A stretch of 64,000 nucleotides of DNA from contig NZ_CP115166.1 of the NCBI RefSeq assembly GCF_028622095.1, positions 386,607 through 450,606 on the forward strand, written 5' to 3'. Origin of the DNA: Deinococcus aquaticus. Its GTDB lineage: Bacteria > Deinococcota > Deinococci > Deinococcales > Deinococcaceae. Position numbers and translations under genes: made by a program. The number at the start of each line of letters is the position of its first letter. Positions within the stretch are counted from its first letter, which is position 1. Below are positions 43,487-54,056 of this stretch, one piece after another. Under the pieces are notes generated by a model, which was not told the DNA's origin, did not search any database, and worked only from the letters and a program-made list of their open reading frames with translations.

Positions 43487-43699
43487 TGCACCACCCACAC
43501 GGCCGTCCCTAACACCGGAACCACCCGTCACCAGCGGATTTTCAGCACAACCCTTTTTTCTGTTGCCCGCACACCTGCTGCCCCCCTTCCCGAATCACCC
43601 GAGCGTCATCACCTGCCTCTTCCCGACAGCACCTTCCCGGTACCACCTTCCCAATCACACTTCCTCCGGCCTGCCGCCGGTCACCACTGGAGAATCCGC

Positions 43700-46465
43700 T
43701 TGTTCCTCCCCGCACACGTCCCTGCCGCCCGCACCCTGCTGCCTGCCCTGCTGGCAGTGGCCGCGCTGCTGGGCCTGACCCTGCCGGGCGCGGCCCGCGC
43801 GGGCGGCACGCCGGCCGGCACGACCATCACCAACCAGGCCAGCGCCACCGCCGCCGGGGAGCTGTACCTCAGTCCGGCCGTGGATACCGTCGTGCGCGCC
43901 CAGTGCGCCGTGGCAGTCACGCCCGACGGAACGTCCGCGCAGCCGGCCTACCGGGTGGGCATCGCGCCCGGCGGGGAGAGCGTGCTGCCCTACCGGCTGG
44001 TGAACACCGGGAACGTGGACGACTCGTTCAGGCTCTCCTGGCAGGTCGCGCCCGGCAGTACGTTCACTCCCAGCGGCGCGCGCGTCGTGCGGGACCTGAA
44101 CGGCAACGGCGTGCCCGACAGTGGCGAGCCCGTCACGGACCGCGTGAGTCTGTCCGTGGACGCAAGCGCGGACCTGCTGCTGATCGTGCAGGCCCCGGCC
44201 GAGGCGACGGGAACGGCCTTCATGGGTCTGGTGGGTGGCTGCGTCAGCGCCAGCAGCAGCGTGCACGCCAGCGACAGCGGAAACGTCGCGGCGGTCCGGG
44301 TGAACGGCGGGGCGGAACTGCAGATCGAGAAGAGCTTCACGCCGCCGGCCGTCGCGCCCGGCGGCACCACACAGGTCACGGTGCGCGTGCGCAATCTCGG
44401 GAACAAACCCAGCGAGGAAGTCGACGTGACCGACCCGCTCGGCACGCCCGCCCTGCGCGGCCTCAGCCTGCTGGGCGGCACGGTCGACGCGCCCACCGGC
44501 CGCCTGGGCGCCCTCGCGGCCGGCAGCGACGTCGTCAACTGGCGCGTGCCGTCCCTGCTGCCGGGTCAGGTGGTCAGCCTGACCTTCCGCATGCAGGTCT
44601 CACCCGACGCGAACCCGGGCAGCCGCGTGAACGTCGCCACGCTCAGCGGCGGGGGCTTCAACCTGCAGGCCGAGGCGGCCGTGCAGGTCACGTCCCGTCC
44701 CGGCGTGAACCTCGGCCCGGCCGGGAACCCGGCCGCCCTGCCCGGCGGGGAAGGCAGCAGCGACGACCGGCAGGTCCGCCCGTTCACGGTGCTCGGGCAG
44801 CCCGGCTGCTTCATGCACGCCGTGCAGAACACCGGGAACGTCCCGGACCGCGTGACCCTGGACGGCACGTTCACGCTCGGGCAGGGCACCCTGACCTGGC
44901 GGGACGCGCAGGGCGCGCCGCTCTCCCAGCCGCTGAACCTCACGCCCGGCGAGCAGCGGGACGTGCAGGTCTGCCTGAGCGTCAGCGCCGCCGGGAGCGA
45001 CGGGGCGCGCGCGCTGCTCAGCGCCCACAGTGAAGCGGGCGCGCCCGTGAACCGCACCGAGGACACCGCGCCCCTGGTGGACCCCCGCGCGCCCGAACTC
45101 GTCAAGACCGTGACCCCGGCCGGCACGGTGCCCAGCGGCGCGGTGCTCACGTACACCCTGCGCGCGGGCAACCCCTACGGCGCGCCCCTGACGGACGTGA
45201 TCCTGCGCGACCCGCTGCCGGCGGGCCTGACGTTCCTGGACGCCTCGGACGGCGGCACGCTGGACGCCTTCACCCGCACTGTGGTGTGGCCGGCCCGGAC
45301 CCTGGCCCCCGGTCAGACCCGCGAGGTCACGCTGCGCGTCCGCGTGAATGCCGACGTGCCGGACGACACCCGCCTGGACAACGTGTTCACCCTGGCGTCC
45401 TCGGAGCTGCCCAGCCCGGTCAGCAGCGCCGCCGCGCGGTCGCACGTGTACACCAGCGCCCTGCTGATCAGCAAGGCCGCCGCGCCCACCACCGTCACCA
45501 CCGGGGACCGCGTGACCTTCACGGTGACGATCCGCAACGGCAGCCGCGTCTCGGACCTGTCGGGCGGCACGCTGCTCGACACGCCCCCCACCGGCCTGCA
45601 GTTCATTCCCGGCAGCGCCGCCGTGGACGGCGCGCCCACCGCCGATCCGGCCGCGCAGAGCGGCGGGGCGCTGCGGTGGACCGTCGGGGCGCTGCCCGCC
45701 GGGGCGACGCGCACCCTGACGTACGCCATGCGCGTCACGCCCCTGGCGGGCGAGTCGCTCGTGAACGTCGCCGTGGCGAACATGCAGGCCCCGCAGGGCG
45801 CGCAGATCGGCAGCGCCGAGGCCCGCGCCCGCGTGAAGGTCACGCCCGGCATCTTCACGGCCAGCGCCGAACTGAACGGGCAGGTGTTCACGGACCGCAA
45901 CCGCGACGGGCGCTTCACGCCGGACCTCGACACGCCGGTGCAGGGCGCGCGGATCCTGCTCGCCGGGGGCCGCTCGGCGCTGACCGATCAGGCGGGCCGG
46001 TACCACTTCGGGGCCGTGCCGCGCGGGCCGCAGGTGCTGCGCCTGGATCCCAGCAGCGTGCCCGGCGAGGCGCTGAGCGTCCCGCAGGACGGCGGCCTGA
46101 GCGGCACCCGCAACGTGGTCGTCCTCAACCTCACCAGCGTGGACTTCCCGCTCGCGCCGGTCGGCGGGGACGTGTACTCCGTGCGGGACACCACGGTGCG
46201 CCGGGGTGACGTCACGCTGCGCAAAGAGGTCACGTGGCTCGGCGGCGCCCACTACCGCGTGCGCGTGACCGTCACCTCGCCCGCCGCGCTGTCCGGCCTG
46301 GAAGTCGCTGATCCCCTCCCGACCGGCGCGGTCCTGACAGACGGCCGCTCCGGTTTCACCGTAGACTTCCCGGGCGGCTCCATGACCAACGACTACTCCT
46401 TTACTTTCAGCGGCACACCGGAACAGGCGGGAACGGATCCCTACCTGCGCTGGAGGCTGCCGTGA
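43700..46465 (+). CDS. Secreted DUF11 protein with SdrD-B-like domain
   Basis: A 921-aa protein. The start is TTG, preceded by GGAG at about eight bases; no better start lies nearby. Signal peptide with 'LLPALLAVAALLGLTLPGAARA', then 'GTTITNQASATAAGELYLS' as in the first DUF11 protein. DUF11-like domains are marked by 'YRLVNTGNVDDSFRL', 'VRNLGNKPSEEVDVTDPL', 'YTLRAGNPYGAPLTDVILRD' and 'VTIRNGSRVSDLSGG'. About residues 720-790 ('NGQVFTDRNRDGRFTPDLDTPV') form an SdrD-B/Cna-B-like domain. One EF-hand-like loop 'DLNGNGVPDSGE'. Its stop overlaps the next start (GTGA), so it is made together with the barrel protein downstream. Confidence 0.87.
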   Translation: MFLPAHVPAARTLLPALLAVAALLGLTLPGAARAGGTPAGTTITNQASATAAGELYLSPAVDTVVRAQCAVAVTPDGTSAQPAYRVGIAPGGESVLPYRLVNTGNVDDSFRLSWQVAPGSTFTPSGARVVRDLNGNGVPDSGEPVTDRVSLSVDASADLLLIVQAPAEATGTAFMGLVGGCVSASSSVHASDSGNVAAVRVNGGAELQIEKSFTPPAVAPGGTTQVTVRVRNLGNKPSEEVDVTDPLGTPALRGLSLLGGTVDAPTGRLGALAAGSDVVNWRVPSLLPGQVVSLTFRMQVSPDANPGSRVNVATLSGGGFNLQAEAAVQVTSRPGVNLGPAGNPAALPGGEGSSDDRQVRPFTVLGQPGCFMHAVQNTGNVPDRVTLDGTFTLGQGTLTWRDAQGAPLSQPLNLTPGEQRDVQVCLSVSAAGSDGARALLSAHSEAGAPVNRTEDTAPLVDPRAPELVKTVTPAGTVPSGAVLTYTLRAGNPYGAPLTDVILRDPLPAGLTFLDASDGGTLDAFTRTVVWPARTLAPGQTREVTLRVRVNADVPDDTRLDNVFTLASSELPSPVSSAAARSHVYTSALLISKAAAPTTVTTGDRVTFTVTIRNGSRVSDLSGGTLLDTPPTGLQFIPGSAAVDGAPTADPAAQSGGALRWTVGALPAGATRTLTYAMRVTPLAGESLVNVAVANMQAPQGAQIGSAEARARVKVTPGIFTASAELNGQVFTDRNRDGRFTPDLDTPVQGARILLAGGRSALTDQAGRYHFGAVPRGPQVLRLDPSSVPGEALSVPQDGGLSGTRNVVVLNLTSVDFPLAPVGGDVYSVRDTTVRRGDVTLRKEVTWLGGAHYRVRVTVTSPAALSGLEVADPLPTGAVLTDGRSGFTVDFPGGSMTNDYSFTFSGTPEQAGTDPYLRWRLP

Positions 46466-49400
46466 GCCGCCCGCGCGCGCTGGCCCTGCTGACCCTGGGT
46501 CTGGGCAGCGCCGCGCTGGCGCAGGACGCCACGCTGACCCGCGTGGAAACGGGCGGGCCGCACCCGGAACGCACCACCCGTCCCGTCACCAGCGTCGGGC
46601 AGGAACTGAACTGGAGTGTCGGGGACGACAGCTTCACGCTGCAGGTGCATCAGCGCGGGCCGGTCACGCTGCAACTGTACTCGGCGGGATTCGACCCGCA
46701 GGACTACCGCAACCCGAGCGGCGCGGCCCTCGGGGACGAGCGGTACGGCGGCCTGCCGGTCGAGAGTACCTTCACGCTGCTCGGGCCGGACGGGCAGACC
46801 CTGCGGACCCTGCGCGTCCCGGAAGGCCCCAGCGACTGGGTGACCGCCTTCGACGGCACGCTGGAGCCCGGCACGTACACCCTGAAGGCCAGCACGCAGG
46901 GGCGCGGGAAGAACACCTTCGCCGCGCGGATCGAGGCGCACGCCGCCAGCCTGAGCGCCACGCGCGTGAACGTCACGGTGCGCGGCCCGGCCTGGACGCC
47001 CGCCCTGACCCTTCAGGCCCAGGCGGGCGACACGCTGCGCCTGTACGACGGCGACGGCCCCGCCGAGATGGAAGTCCGCGTGACCGACGAGAACGGCGTC
47101 GTCACGCCCCTGCCGATCAGCGGGCAACTCGAGTGGGTGGACCTCCCGCTGCCCGGCACCGGCACGTACCGCGTGGAACTGCGCCAGCCGGCGGGCGCCG
47201 CGCAGTACTCGAACACCGCCGGACTGGCCTTCAACCGGGGCGGCGCGGACCAGCGGATCACGCTGGCGCAGACCGACCGGGTCGGGCAGATCCGCGTGCA
47301 GGCGCAACTGGTGCAGCCCGGCGGGGAGATCAGCCCCACGACCCTGAACGTCACGGTCGGAGATCAGCCCGTGACCGTGACGGGCGAATGGACGGCCGAG
47401 CAGGCGGCCGGCACGTACCCGCTGAGCGTGCAGGCGCCGGCCGGGGCGACCGTCAGCGCGCCCGACATGGTCACGGTGCCCGAGGACGGACTGGCCGACG
47501 TGACCGTGCAGGTCCGTCCGCAGTTGCAGGTGAACCTCACGCAGGACCGCCCGGTGGTGTGCGTGGGCGACGTGGTCACCTTCCGCGCGACCGTCAGCAC
47601 CGAATTCGACGGCACCCTGAGCGCCCCGCTGGACCTGAAGCTCCCGGCGGGCCTGAGCGCCCTGACCGCCACGCGCCTGAACGCCTCCGTGCGCGCCGGG
47701 CAGCCCGCCACGCTGGAAGTCGTGGCCCGCGCCGACACGCCCGGCGAGGCCGCCGTGACCGCCAGCGCGCCCGGCGTGCAGGCAGACGCCGCGCTGAACG
47801 TCAGCCCGCACCGCGCGGCCCTGCAACTGCGCCGCGCAGCCCTGCCGGACGCCCGCCCAGGCGAGACCGTGACAGTCGCGCTGCACCTGAACAACACCAG
47901 CGCAGAACCAACGCCGTACCTGCTGAGCGACACGCCCGGCGAGGGCCTGAGCGCCCTGGACAGCCCTGAATTCGAGGGGACCCTGCGGCCCGGCGAGTCC
48001 CGCACCCTGACGTACCGCGCGCAGGTGACCGCGCAGAGCGGCGAGCTAACCCCGCACGCGGAGCTCGTGACCGACTGCGCCGACACGCAGACCGCCAGCG
48101 GCACCCTGACCGTCCGGCCCGTGGTGGTGCCCGCCCCGGCCGAACCGGCACCGGCCGCGGCCCAGCCCACCACACCGGCCGCCGCACCGGCGCCCACCGA
48201 ACCCGTGTCGCCCGAACCTGCGCCGCCCGTCCAGGCGCAGGCGGCCCCGGCCAGCCTGCCGCCCATGACCCGGGTCAGTGACATTCACGCCAGCGTCACC
48301 AGCACCGGCGCCGCGCAGGGCCTGATCTACGCCCAGCGCCTCCCGGACGGCGCGACGTACCTGCCCGGCAGCGCCCGCTACGACCAGACCCGCCTGCCCG
48401 ACCCGCTCGTCGGACCCAGCGGCACGCTGTACTGGACGCTGCCCGCCCATCCCGGCGAACTGCGCTACAGCGCCCAGCATGACGCGGCCCTGCCGGAACT
48501 TGGGGAGCCCACCCTGGTCGCCACGTACGCCGGGCAGGCCCGCGAAACGCTGCGCGGCGCGTTCGACCCCGGCGACTGGGCGTCCGCGCAGGCCCCCACC
48601 GCCGCTCCCATCGACCCGGACCGGGCCATCCAGAGCCCCCCGGACGGGCAGGTGTACCGCGACCGTGATCAGGTGACCGTGATCGTCCAGGGTCCCGGGG
48701 ACGTGCCGCTGGACGTCACCCTCAACGGCGAGGACCTCCCGTCGAAACTGATCGGCACGCGGTCGTTCGACCCGGCCACCAACCTGCAGCGCCTGGAGTA
48801 CGTCGGCGTGCGCCTGAGCCCGGGGCGGAACGTCATCGAGGCGCTCGGGGAGCGCGCCACCGTCACCCTGGCCGGGCGCACCACCAACCTGCGCGTGCTG
48901 GGCGAGCAGGTCATCGCGGACGGCGTGACGCCCATCCGGGTGCGCGTGCAGGCCGTGGATGAACGGGGCGTCACGACCGCCCTGCCGTTCCTGACGGTCC
49001 GCAGCACCCTGGAACCCACCACGCCCGACGCCAACCCCATGGAAGCCGGGTACCAGGTGCGCCTCCGGGAAGGCGAGGGCGTCCTGGAGTTCGCGCCGCA
49101 GGCCGCGCCGGTCCGCCTGGGCCTGGACGCCGACCTGGGCGACGGGCAACCCCTGCACGCCGAGCAGCGCCTCGAGGCCGGGCAGGGCACCGTCGCCGCC
49201 GGACTGGTCAGCGCCACCCTCAGCGGCGCGGGCCTGACCGTCACCGCGCGCGGCACCCTCGAAACGCCGCTGGCCGGCGGGCACCTGATCGCCGCTGTGA
49301 ACACCGACGGCCTCCCCGGCAGCGACGACCCCGGCAACAACGACGCGCCGGGACCGTACGCGGCGCGCGGGGACCGCAGCGCGCAGACCGTCCCGCTGAC

Positions 49401-51498
49401 CGGACAGGACCCGGCCGCGTTCCAGTACGACCACGCGGACTTCACGGTCGCGTACCGGCAGGGGAACGCGCCCATCGAGACGCTCAGCGTGCCCGGCCAG
49501 CCCACCGCGCTCAGCGCCGTCACGCACGCCGCGCCGGGCGCGCCGGTCTTCACGGCGTTCGTGGCGGGCGTCAGCGTCACCGCCCGCACCGAGACCCTCA
49601 CGCCCGACGGAACGCGCCTGCTGCGGCTCGCGCAGTTCCCGGCCGTGCCCGGCAGCGACACCCTGGACCTGATCGTCAGCGGCCCCACCGGCGACACGGA
49701 ACGCCGCCTGACCCGCGGGCAGGACTACACCCTGGACGCCGAGACGGGCCTGATCACCCTCGCCTCGCCGCTCCCGGCGTTCACGGTGGAGGGCGGCCTG
49801 CTGGTCACGCAGTCCCTGCGGGCCGCGTACCGCCTCGAAGGGGCCGGCGAGCGGCAACTGGCGTTCGGAGCGGAAATCCGCGTGAAACGCGGCGCCCTGA
49901 ACGTCAGCGCCGCCACCGTCAGCCTCCCCGGCACCGGGGCCGGCAGCGGGAACACCACCGCCGTGCGCGCCGCGTACGACACCGGCCGGGACGCCAGCAG
50001 CGCCGCGCTGAGCGTCACCAGCCTCGCGGCCATCAGCGGCGGGAACGTCAGCGTCAGCGCCGCCGCGGCCGGCAGCCTGCCCAGCGGCGCGCGCCTGAGC
50101 GTCAGCGCCGCGCACCAGAGTGACGGATACGCCGGCCTGAACGCCGCGCGGGACGGCACGCACGCCACGGCCAGCGCCGCCGTGCCCATCGGCGCGCGGC
50201 TCAGCGCCGAGGTCGCCGGCGAGTACCACGACGCCCCGGACAGCAGCGGCGCAGCAGGCAGCACCGGACCCGCCCCGCACACCCAGCAGGCGCAGGTCAG
50301 TGCGGGCGTCCGCGCCAACCTGAACCCCGTCACCCTGGGCCTCGGCGTGAAAAGCCAGTTCGGCCCGTCGGAAGGCACCAGCCTCACCGCCAGCGCCGGG
50401 TACCACGCCGCGCCCGTCGACGTGGACGTCACGCACGCCCAGCCGCTGACCGGGAACGTGAACCCGCAGACCACCCTCAGCGCCCGCTACCAGGTCACCC
50501 GGCAGGTCGCCGCGACCCTCGGCGGCACCGTCACCTGGCCCGGCGGCAACGCCGTTCCCGGACAGGCGCTGAGCCTCGGCCTGGAATCACGCCTGGGCGG
50601 CACCAACCTCCGGGCCGCGTACGAACTGCCCACCGCCGGCGGCGGCGGCAACCGCGCCCGGTTCGGCGCGGACACCACCCTGCCCCTGAGCGCGAACCTC
50701 AGCGCCAGCCTCGGCGGGGGTCTCACGCAGGAACTGGCCGGTCAGGGCCGCCCGGACCCGCAGCGCGAATACAACCTGAACGCCGCGCTGCGTTACCGCG
50801 ACGCCCGCCTGAGCGCCAGCGGCAGCAGCGACTTCTCGGTCAAGAACGGACAGCTGCGCACCGTCCTGCGCGGCGGCGCGTCCCTGAGCGTCAACGATTT
50901 CGCCACGCTGAACGTGGATACCCTCAGTGAATTCGGCCCGGCACGCGGGGACCGCTTCACCGCCGGCGGCGCGCTGCGCAAGAACGCCTGGCAGGGCCTG
51001 CTCAGCGCCAGCTACGAACGCGGCAGCCTCAGCACCACCGGCGCCGGCACCCTGCTCGGCAGCGGCGAACTCGCGTACCACGCCGCCACCTGGGCCATGC
51101 GCGGCGGGCTGGCCGTGCGCGCCGTGCCCGGCGATCCCGGCAGCCTGACCGTTCAGCCCAGCCTCAGCGGCTCGTACCACCTCAGTGACCGCTTCGCCGT
51201 GGGCGGCGCGCTGCACACGCAGTGGCAACCCGCCACCGGCGTGGCCCGCACCGCGGCCGGCGTGGAAGGCAGCGTCCGCGCCCTGCCCGGCACGTGGCTG
51301 ACCCTGGGGTACAACTTCACCGGTTTCGACTCCATCAGCACCCAGGCCACGCAGCGGGGCGCGTACCTGCGACTGGACATCAGCGCCGACGAACGCATCC
51401 GCAACCTGCTCAGCGGCGCCGCGAAGCCAGACGCCGGCAAGACAGACGATCCCGCCGCTCCGGCCGGGCCCGAGACCCCCGCGAAGGACACGCCCTGA
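46462..51498 (+). CDS. Giant outer-membrane protein with DUF11 region and C-terminal beta-barrel
   Basis: A 1678-aa protein with a short signal peptide (MSRPRALALLTLGLGSAALA). Residues about 25-540 are beta-sandwich domains, followed by a Pro/Ala-rich linker (about 550-600) and a DUF11-type segment ('VSDIHASVTSTGAAQGLIYAQ'). From about 1130 to 1645 alternating-residue strands with many aromatic turns ('ARYQVTRQVAATLGGTV', 'LGYNFTGFDS') end in 'RGAYLRLDI', the look of an outer-membrane barrel. Overlaps the upstream gene by 4 bases (GTGA) and the downstream gene by one (TGATG). It may anchor or export the neighbouring DUF11 proteins; that is inference. Confidence 0.85.
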   Translation: MSRPRALALLTLGLGSAALAQDATLTRVETGGPHPERTTRPVTSVGQELNWSVGDDSFTLQVHQRGPVTLQLYSAGFDPQDYRNPSGAALGDERYGGLPVESTFTLLGPDGQTLRTLRVPEGPSDWVTAFDGTLEPGTYTLKASTQGRGKNTFAARIEAHAASLSATRVNVTVRGPAWTPALTLQAQAGDTLRLYDGDGPAEMEVRVTDENGVVTPLPISGQLEWVDLPLPGTGTYRVELRQPAGAAQYSNTAGLAFNRGGADQRITLAQTDRVGQIRVQAQLVQPGGEISPTTLNVTVGDQPVTVTGEWTAEQAAGTYPLSVQAPAGATVSAPDMVTVPEDGLADVTVQVRPQLQVNLTQDRPVVCVGDVVTFRATVSTEFDGTLSAPLDLKLPAGLSALTATRLNASVRAGQPATLEVVARADTPGEAAVTASAPGVQADAALNVSPHRAALQLRRAALPDARPGETVTVALHLNNTSAEPTPYLLSDTPGEGLSALDSPEFEGTLRPGESRTLTYRAQVTAQSGELTPHAELVTDCADTQTASGTLTVRPVVVPAPAEPAPAAAQPTTPAAAPAPTEPVSPEPAPPVQAQAAPASLPPMTRVSDIHASVTSTGAAQGLIYAQRLPDGATYLPGSARYDQTRLPDPLVGPSGTLYWTLPAHPGELRYSAQHDAALPELGEPTLVATYAGQARETLRGAFDPGDWASAQAPTAAPIDPDRAIQSPPDGQVYRDRDQVTVIVQGPGDVPLDVTLNGEDLPSKLIGTRSFDPATNLQRLEYVGVRLSPGRNVIEALGERATVTLAGRTTNLRVLGEQVIADGVTPIRVRVQAVDERGVTTALPFLTVRSTLEPTTPDANPMEAGYQVRLREGEGVLEFAPQAAPVRLGLDADLGDGQPLHAEQRLEAGQGTVAAGLVSATLSGAGLTVTARGTLETPLAGGHLIAAVNTDGLPGSDDPGNNDAPGPYAARGDRSAQTVPLTGQDPAAFQYDHADFTVAYRQGNAPIETLSVPGQPTALSAVTHAAPGAPVFTAFVAGVSVTARTETLTPDGTRLLRLAQFPAVPGSDTLDLIVSGPTGDTERRLTRGQDYTLDAETGLITLASPLPAFTVEGGLLVTQSLRAAYRLEGAGERQLAFGAEIRVKRGALNVSAATVSLPGTGAGSGNTTAVRAAYDTGRDASSAALSVTSLAAISGGNVSVSAAAAGSLPSGARLSVSAAHQSDGYAGLNAARDGTHATASAAVPIGARLSAEVAGEYHDAPDSSGAAGSTGPAPHTQQAQVSAGVRANLNPVTLGLGVKSQFGPSEGTSLTASAGYHAAPVDVDVTHAQPLTGNVNPQTTLSARYQVTRQVAATLGGTVTWPGGNAVPGQALSLGLESRLGGTNLRAAYELPTAGGGGNRARFGADTTLPLSANLSASLGGGLTQELAGQGRPDPQREYNLNAALRYRDARLSASGSSDFSVKNGQLRTVLRGGASLSVNDFATLNVDTLSEFGPARGDRFTAGGALRKNAWQGLLSASYERGSLSTTGAGTLLGSGELAYHAATWAMRGGLAVRAVPGDPGSLTVQPSLSGSYHLSDRFAVGGALHTQWQPATGVARTAAGVEGSVRALPGTWLTLGYNFTGFDSISTQATQRGAYLRLDISADERIRNLLSGAAKPDAGKTDDPAAPAGPETPAKDTP

Positions 51499-54023
51499 TG
51501 CTCCCACACCCACGCCACCTGCGCCGGCTGGCACGCGCCCTGCTGACCCTCGTCACGGCCGTCACCGGGCACGCCGCCGCCGCGAGCTACTGCACCGCCA
51601 TCTACGCCACGGCCGTCCCGGCCGTCACGGGCGGCGCCTCGCGCCACATGTTCCTGAATACCGTCGATGGCACCGTGTCCAGTTACGGCAACATCGACGA
51701 CACCAAGGTGACGGGCGGCACCACGCCCCGCGAGTACAACGCCAGTTCCATCAATCCCATCAACGGCGAACTGTACTACGTGGAACGCACCAGCGGCACC
51801 CTGCTGCGCTACAACCCGGTCACCAGGGTCACGACCAGGGTCACGCAGAACGCCAACCTGGCCAGCAACGCAACGACAGGCGGCATCGGGTTCATCGTCG
51901 GGGGCGCCATCGAGGACACGGGGAACATGTACGTGTACTCCAGTTACGGGTTCGTGTCCGTGTTCAACACCGCCACCGGCGCGCAGGTGCGCCCCCCGAC
52001 CAGGATCACCTACCCCACCTCGTTCGTGCCGACCAGCACCGGCACCAACGGCGACATCGTACTCGGCGCAGGAAACCAGCTGTACATCCTGGTGGAGGGC
52101 CGGCTGAACAGCGGCGTGTCCGGCAGTCACCTGATTCCCATCGGTGACAACCTGGTTGCCGGGACGCCCGTGCCCATCACGGTCGGCGGCGCGGCCATCA
52201 GCGGCTTCAACGGCCTGGCGATCGAACCGTTCCGCGTGCAGGGCAACACGACCATCATCGCCGAGACGTTCTACGTGTCCAGCAGCACCAACCTGTACCG
52301 CATGACCCCGGACGGCAAGGCCACTAGCATCGAGCAGGGCAACCAGGGCATCACCGACCTCGCGTCCTGCAACGTGCTGCCTGACCGGCCCACCCTGCAA
52401 AAATCCTTCGATCCGCCGTTCCTGGCCGGTACGGGCGGCGTCAGCCGGCTGACCATCACCGTCGGCAACAACAACAGCGGCCCGATCGCGCTGTACACCG
52501 ATCTGGTGGACCCCCTGCCCAGCAGCCCCTCGCAGATGACGTTCGCGCCGAACCCCAACCCCAGCGGCACCTGCGGCAACGCGCAGATCGTCCTGACCAC
52601 CAGCCCCCCGGAACTGCGCATCAAGGCCGGGTCGTACATCCCGGTCGGCGGCTGCGTGCTGCAGGTGAACGTGACCGTCCCAGTGGCCGGCACGTACCAG
52701 AACGTCATTCTGGGCAGCACCGTGATCACCAGCGCCAACGTGATTCAGGAGGAAGCGAGAGCCACGCTGTACGACGCCGTGCGGGTGACCAAGACCTTCT
52801 CACCAGCGGCACTGGCGCCCGGCCAGACGACCACCCTGACTGTCACGCTGACCAACGGGAACTCTGCACCCACCAAGGCCGCGACCCTGACCCTGGAAGA
52901 CCGGGTCGCGGAAACGACCGGCCTGCCCGGCTTGACCCTGGGCACGTTCAGCAGCAATAGCTGTGGCGGGTCGGTCAGCACGGCGGGCGGCGTACTCACC
53001 CTCACCGGGGGCACCCTGCCGGCCGGGGCGACCTGCACGGTGACCCTGCCCGTCACCCTGGGGGCCGCCACGGCCAGCGGGAAGTACACCAACGTGATTC
53101 AACCCACGCAGGTGTCGGCCACCTTCAACGACACCGTCCGGGACTCGGTCGTGAACGGAGCGGCCGCCGCCACGGCCGACGTCACCGTCGCGCCGTTCGC
53201 GCTGGTCAGCAGCGCCGTGCGGACCACGCAGAGCCCCGCCACCGTCACCAACCCGCACCGCCTGACGCCCGGCGTGACCGGACCCGTCACCTTCACGTTC
53301 ACGCCCCCCGCCGGGTCACGCATGACGTACCTGCTGTGGTACGACGTGAACGGCGACGGTCAGGTGGACCCGGCCGATCAGGCGGTCATTCCCGCCGGGC
53401 GGACCACTGGCACCCTGAACGTCACGGGCAGTTTCCCCACCCGCCCGGACGGGACCCCCGCCGACGTGAACCTGCTCGTGCAGGTGCTCGTGCCCCCCGG
53501 ACTGGCCCAGGGCGTCACGGAAGTCCTGACCCTGGGTGCCAGCCAGACGACAGGCGGCGCGACCCGCACGGCCCAGCTGACCGACACCACCATCGTCGGT
53601 CAGAGTGGCGCGGCGGGCGGCAGCCTGAACCTCAGCAAGCTCGTGCGGAACCTCACGGCGGGCGGCACGTTCAGCCTGAACGCCAGCACCGGCGGCGTGG
53701 GCGACCTGCTCGAGTACTGCATCAACTACCTCAACCAGGGCGTCGGCACGCTCAGCGAGGTCGTCATGACCGACCCCGTCCCCTACTTCACGGCGCCCCA
53801 GCTCACAGGCTACGGCGCCAGTCAGGGCGTCCGCTGGGTGAAGGGAGTCAGCGTGCAGCCCGGCCAGACGGCCACGCCCGGCACGAACAGCGACAACCTG
53901 ACCAGCGCCGCCGACACCGACGCCGGCACCCTGAGCGCCGCCCCCGGCCGCCTGAGCGTCACCATCGGCACCCTCGCCGGAGGCGAACAGGGCGCCGTGT
54001 GCTACCGCGTCATGATCAAGTGA
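51498..54023 (+). CDS. Secreted surface protein, propeller-like N-terminus plus DUF11 domains
   Basis: An 841-aa protein whose ATG overlaps the barrel-protein stop. Signal peptide 'RRLARALLTLVTAVTGHAAAA'. Residues about 30-300 are a repeat-rich region ('SINPINGELYYVERTSGTLLRYNPVTR') resembling the beta-propeller-like domain often found before DUF11 repeats. Then come DUF11-like domains from 'LQKSFDPPFLAGTGGVSRLTI' and 'VTKTFSPAALAPGQTTTLTV'. An EF-hand-like loop is 'DVNGDGQVDPAD'. The end 'LEYCINYLNQGVGTLSEVVM' resembles the closing DUF11 domain of the protein at 40590. Cys-containing strands suggest disulfides. Last gene of the coupled three-gene unit. Confidence 0.85.
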   Translation: MLPHPRHLRRLARALLTLVTAVTGHAAAASYCTAIYATAVPAVTGGASRHMFLNTVDGTVSSYGNIDDTKVTGGTTPREYNASSINPINGELYYVERTSGTLLRYNPVTRVTTRVTQNANLASNATTGGIGFIVGGAIEDTGNMYVYSSYGFVSVFNTATGAQVRPPTRITYPTSFVPTSTGTNGDIVLGAGNQLYILVEGRLNSGVSGSHLIPIGDNLVAGTPVPITVGGAAISGFNGLAIEPFRVQGNTTIIAETFYVSSSTNLYRMTPDGKATSIEQGNQGITDLASCNVLPDRPTLQKSFDPPFLAGTGGVSRLTITVGNNNSGPIALYTDLVDPLPSSPSQMTFAPNPNPSGTCGNAQIVLTTSPPELRIKAGSYIPVGGCVLQVNVTVPVAGTYQNVILGSTVITSANVIQEEARATLYDAVRVTKTFSPAALAPGQTTTLTVTLTNGNSAPTKAATLTLEDRVAETTGLPGLTLGTFSSNSCGGSVSTAGGVLTLTGGTLPAGATCTVTLPVTLGAATASGKYTNVIQPTQVSATFNDTVRDSVVNGAAAATADVTVAPFALVSSAVRTTQSPATVTNPHRLTPGVTGPVTFTFTPPAGSRMTYLLWYDVNGDGQVDPADQAVIPAGRTTGTLNVTGSFPTRPDGTPADVNLLVQVLVPPGLAQGVTEVLTLGASQTTGGATRTAQLTDTTIVGQSGAAGGSLNLSKLVRNLTAGGTFSLNASTGGVGDLLEYCINYLNQGVGTLSEVVMTDPVPYFTAPQLTGYGASQGVRWVKGVSVQPGQTATPGTNSDNLTSAADTDAGTLSAAPGRLSVTIGTLAGGEQGAVCYRVMIK

Positions 54024-54050
54024 TCAAGGGCAGACTGCCGGGCCCTCCCG

Positions 54051-54056
54051 TATCCT
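54051..54056 (+). promoter_or_regulatory. Leaderless -10 element (TATCCT)
   Basis: TATCCT is followed by seven bases and the ATG of mgtC at 54064, with no ribosome-binding site. Confidence 0.55.
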
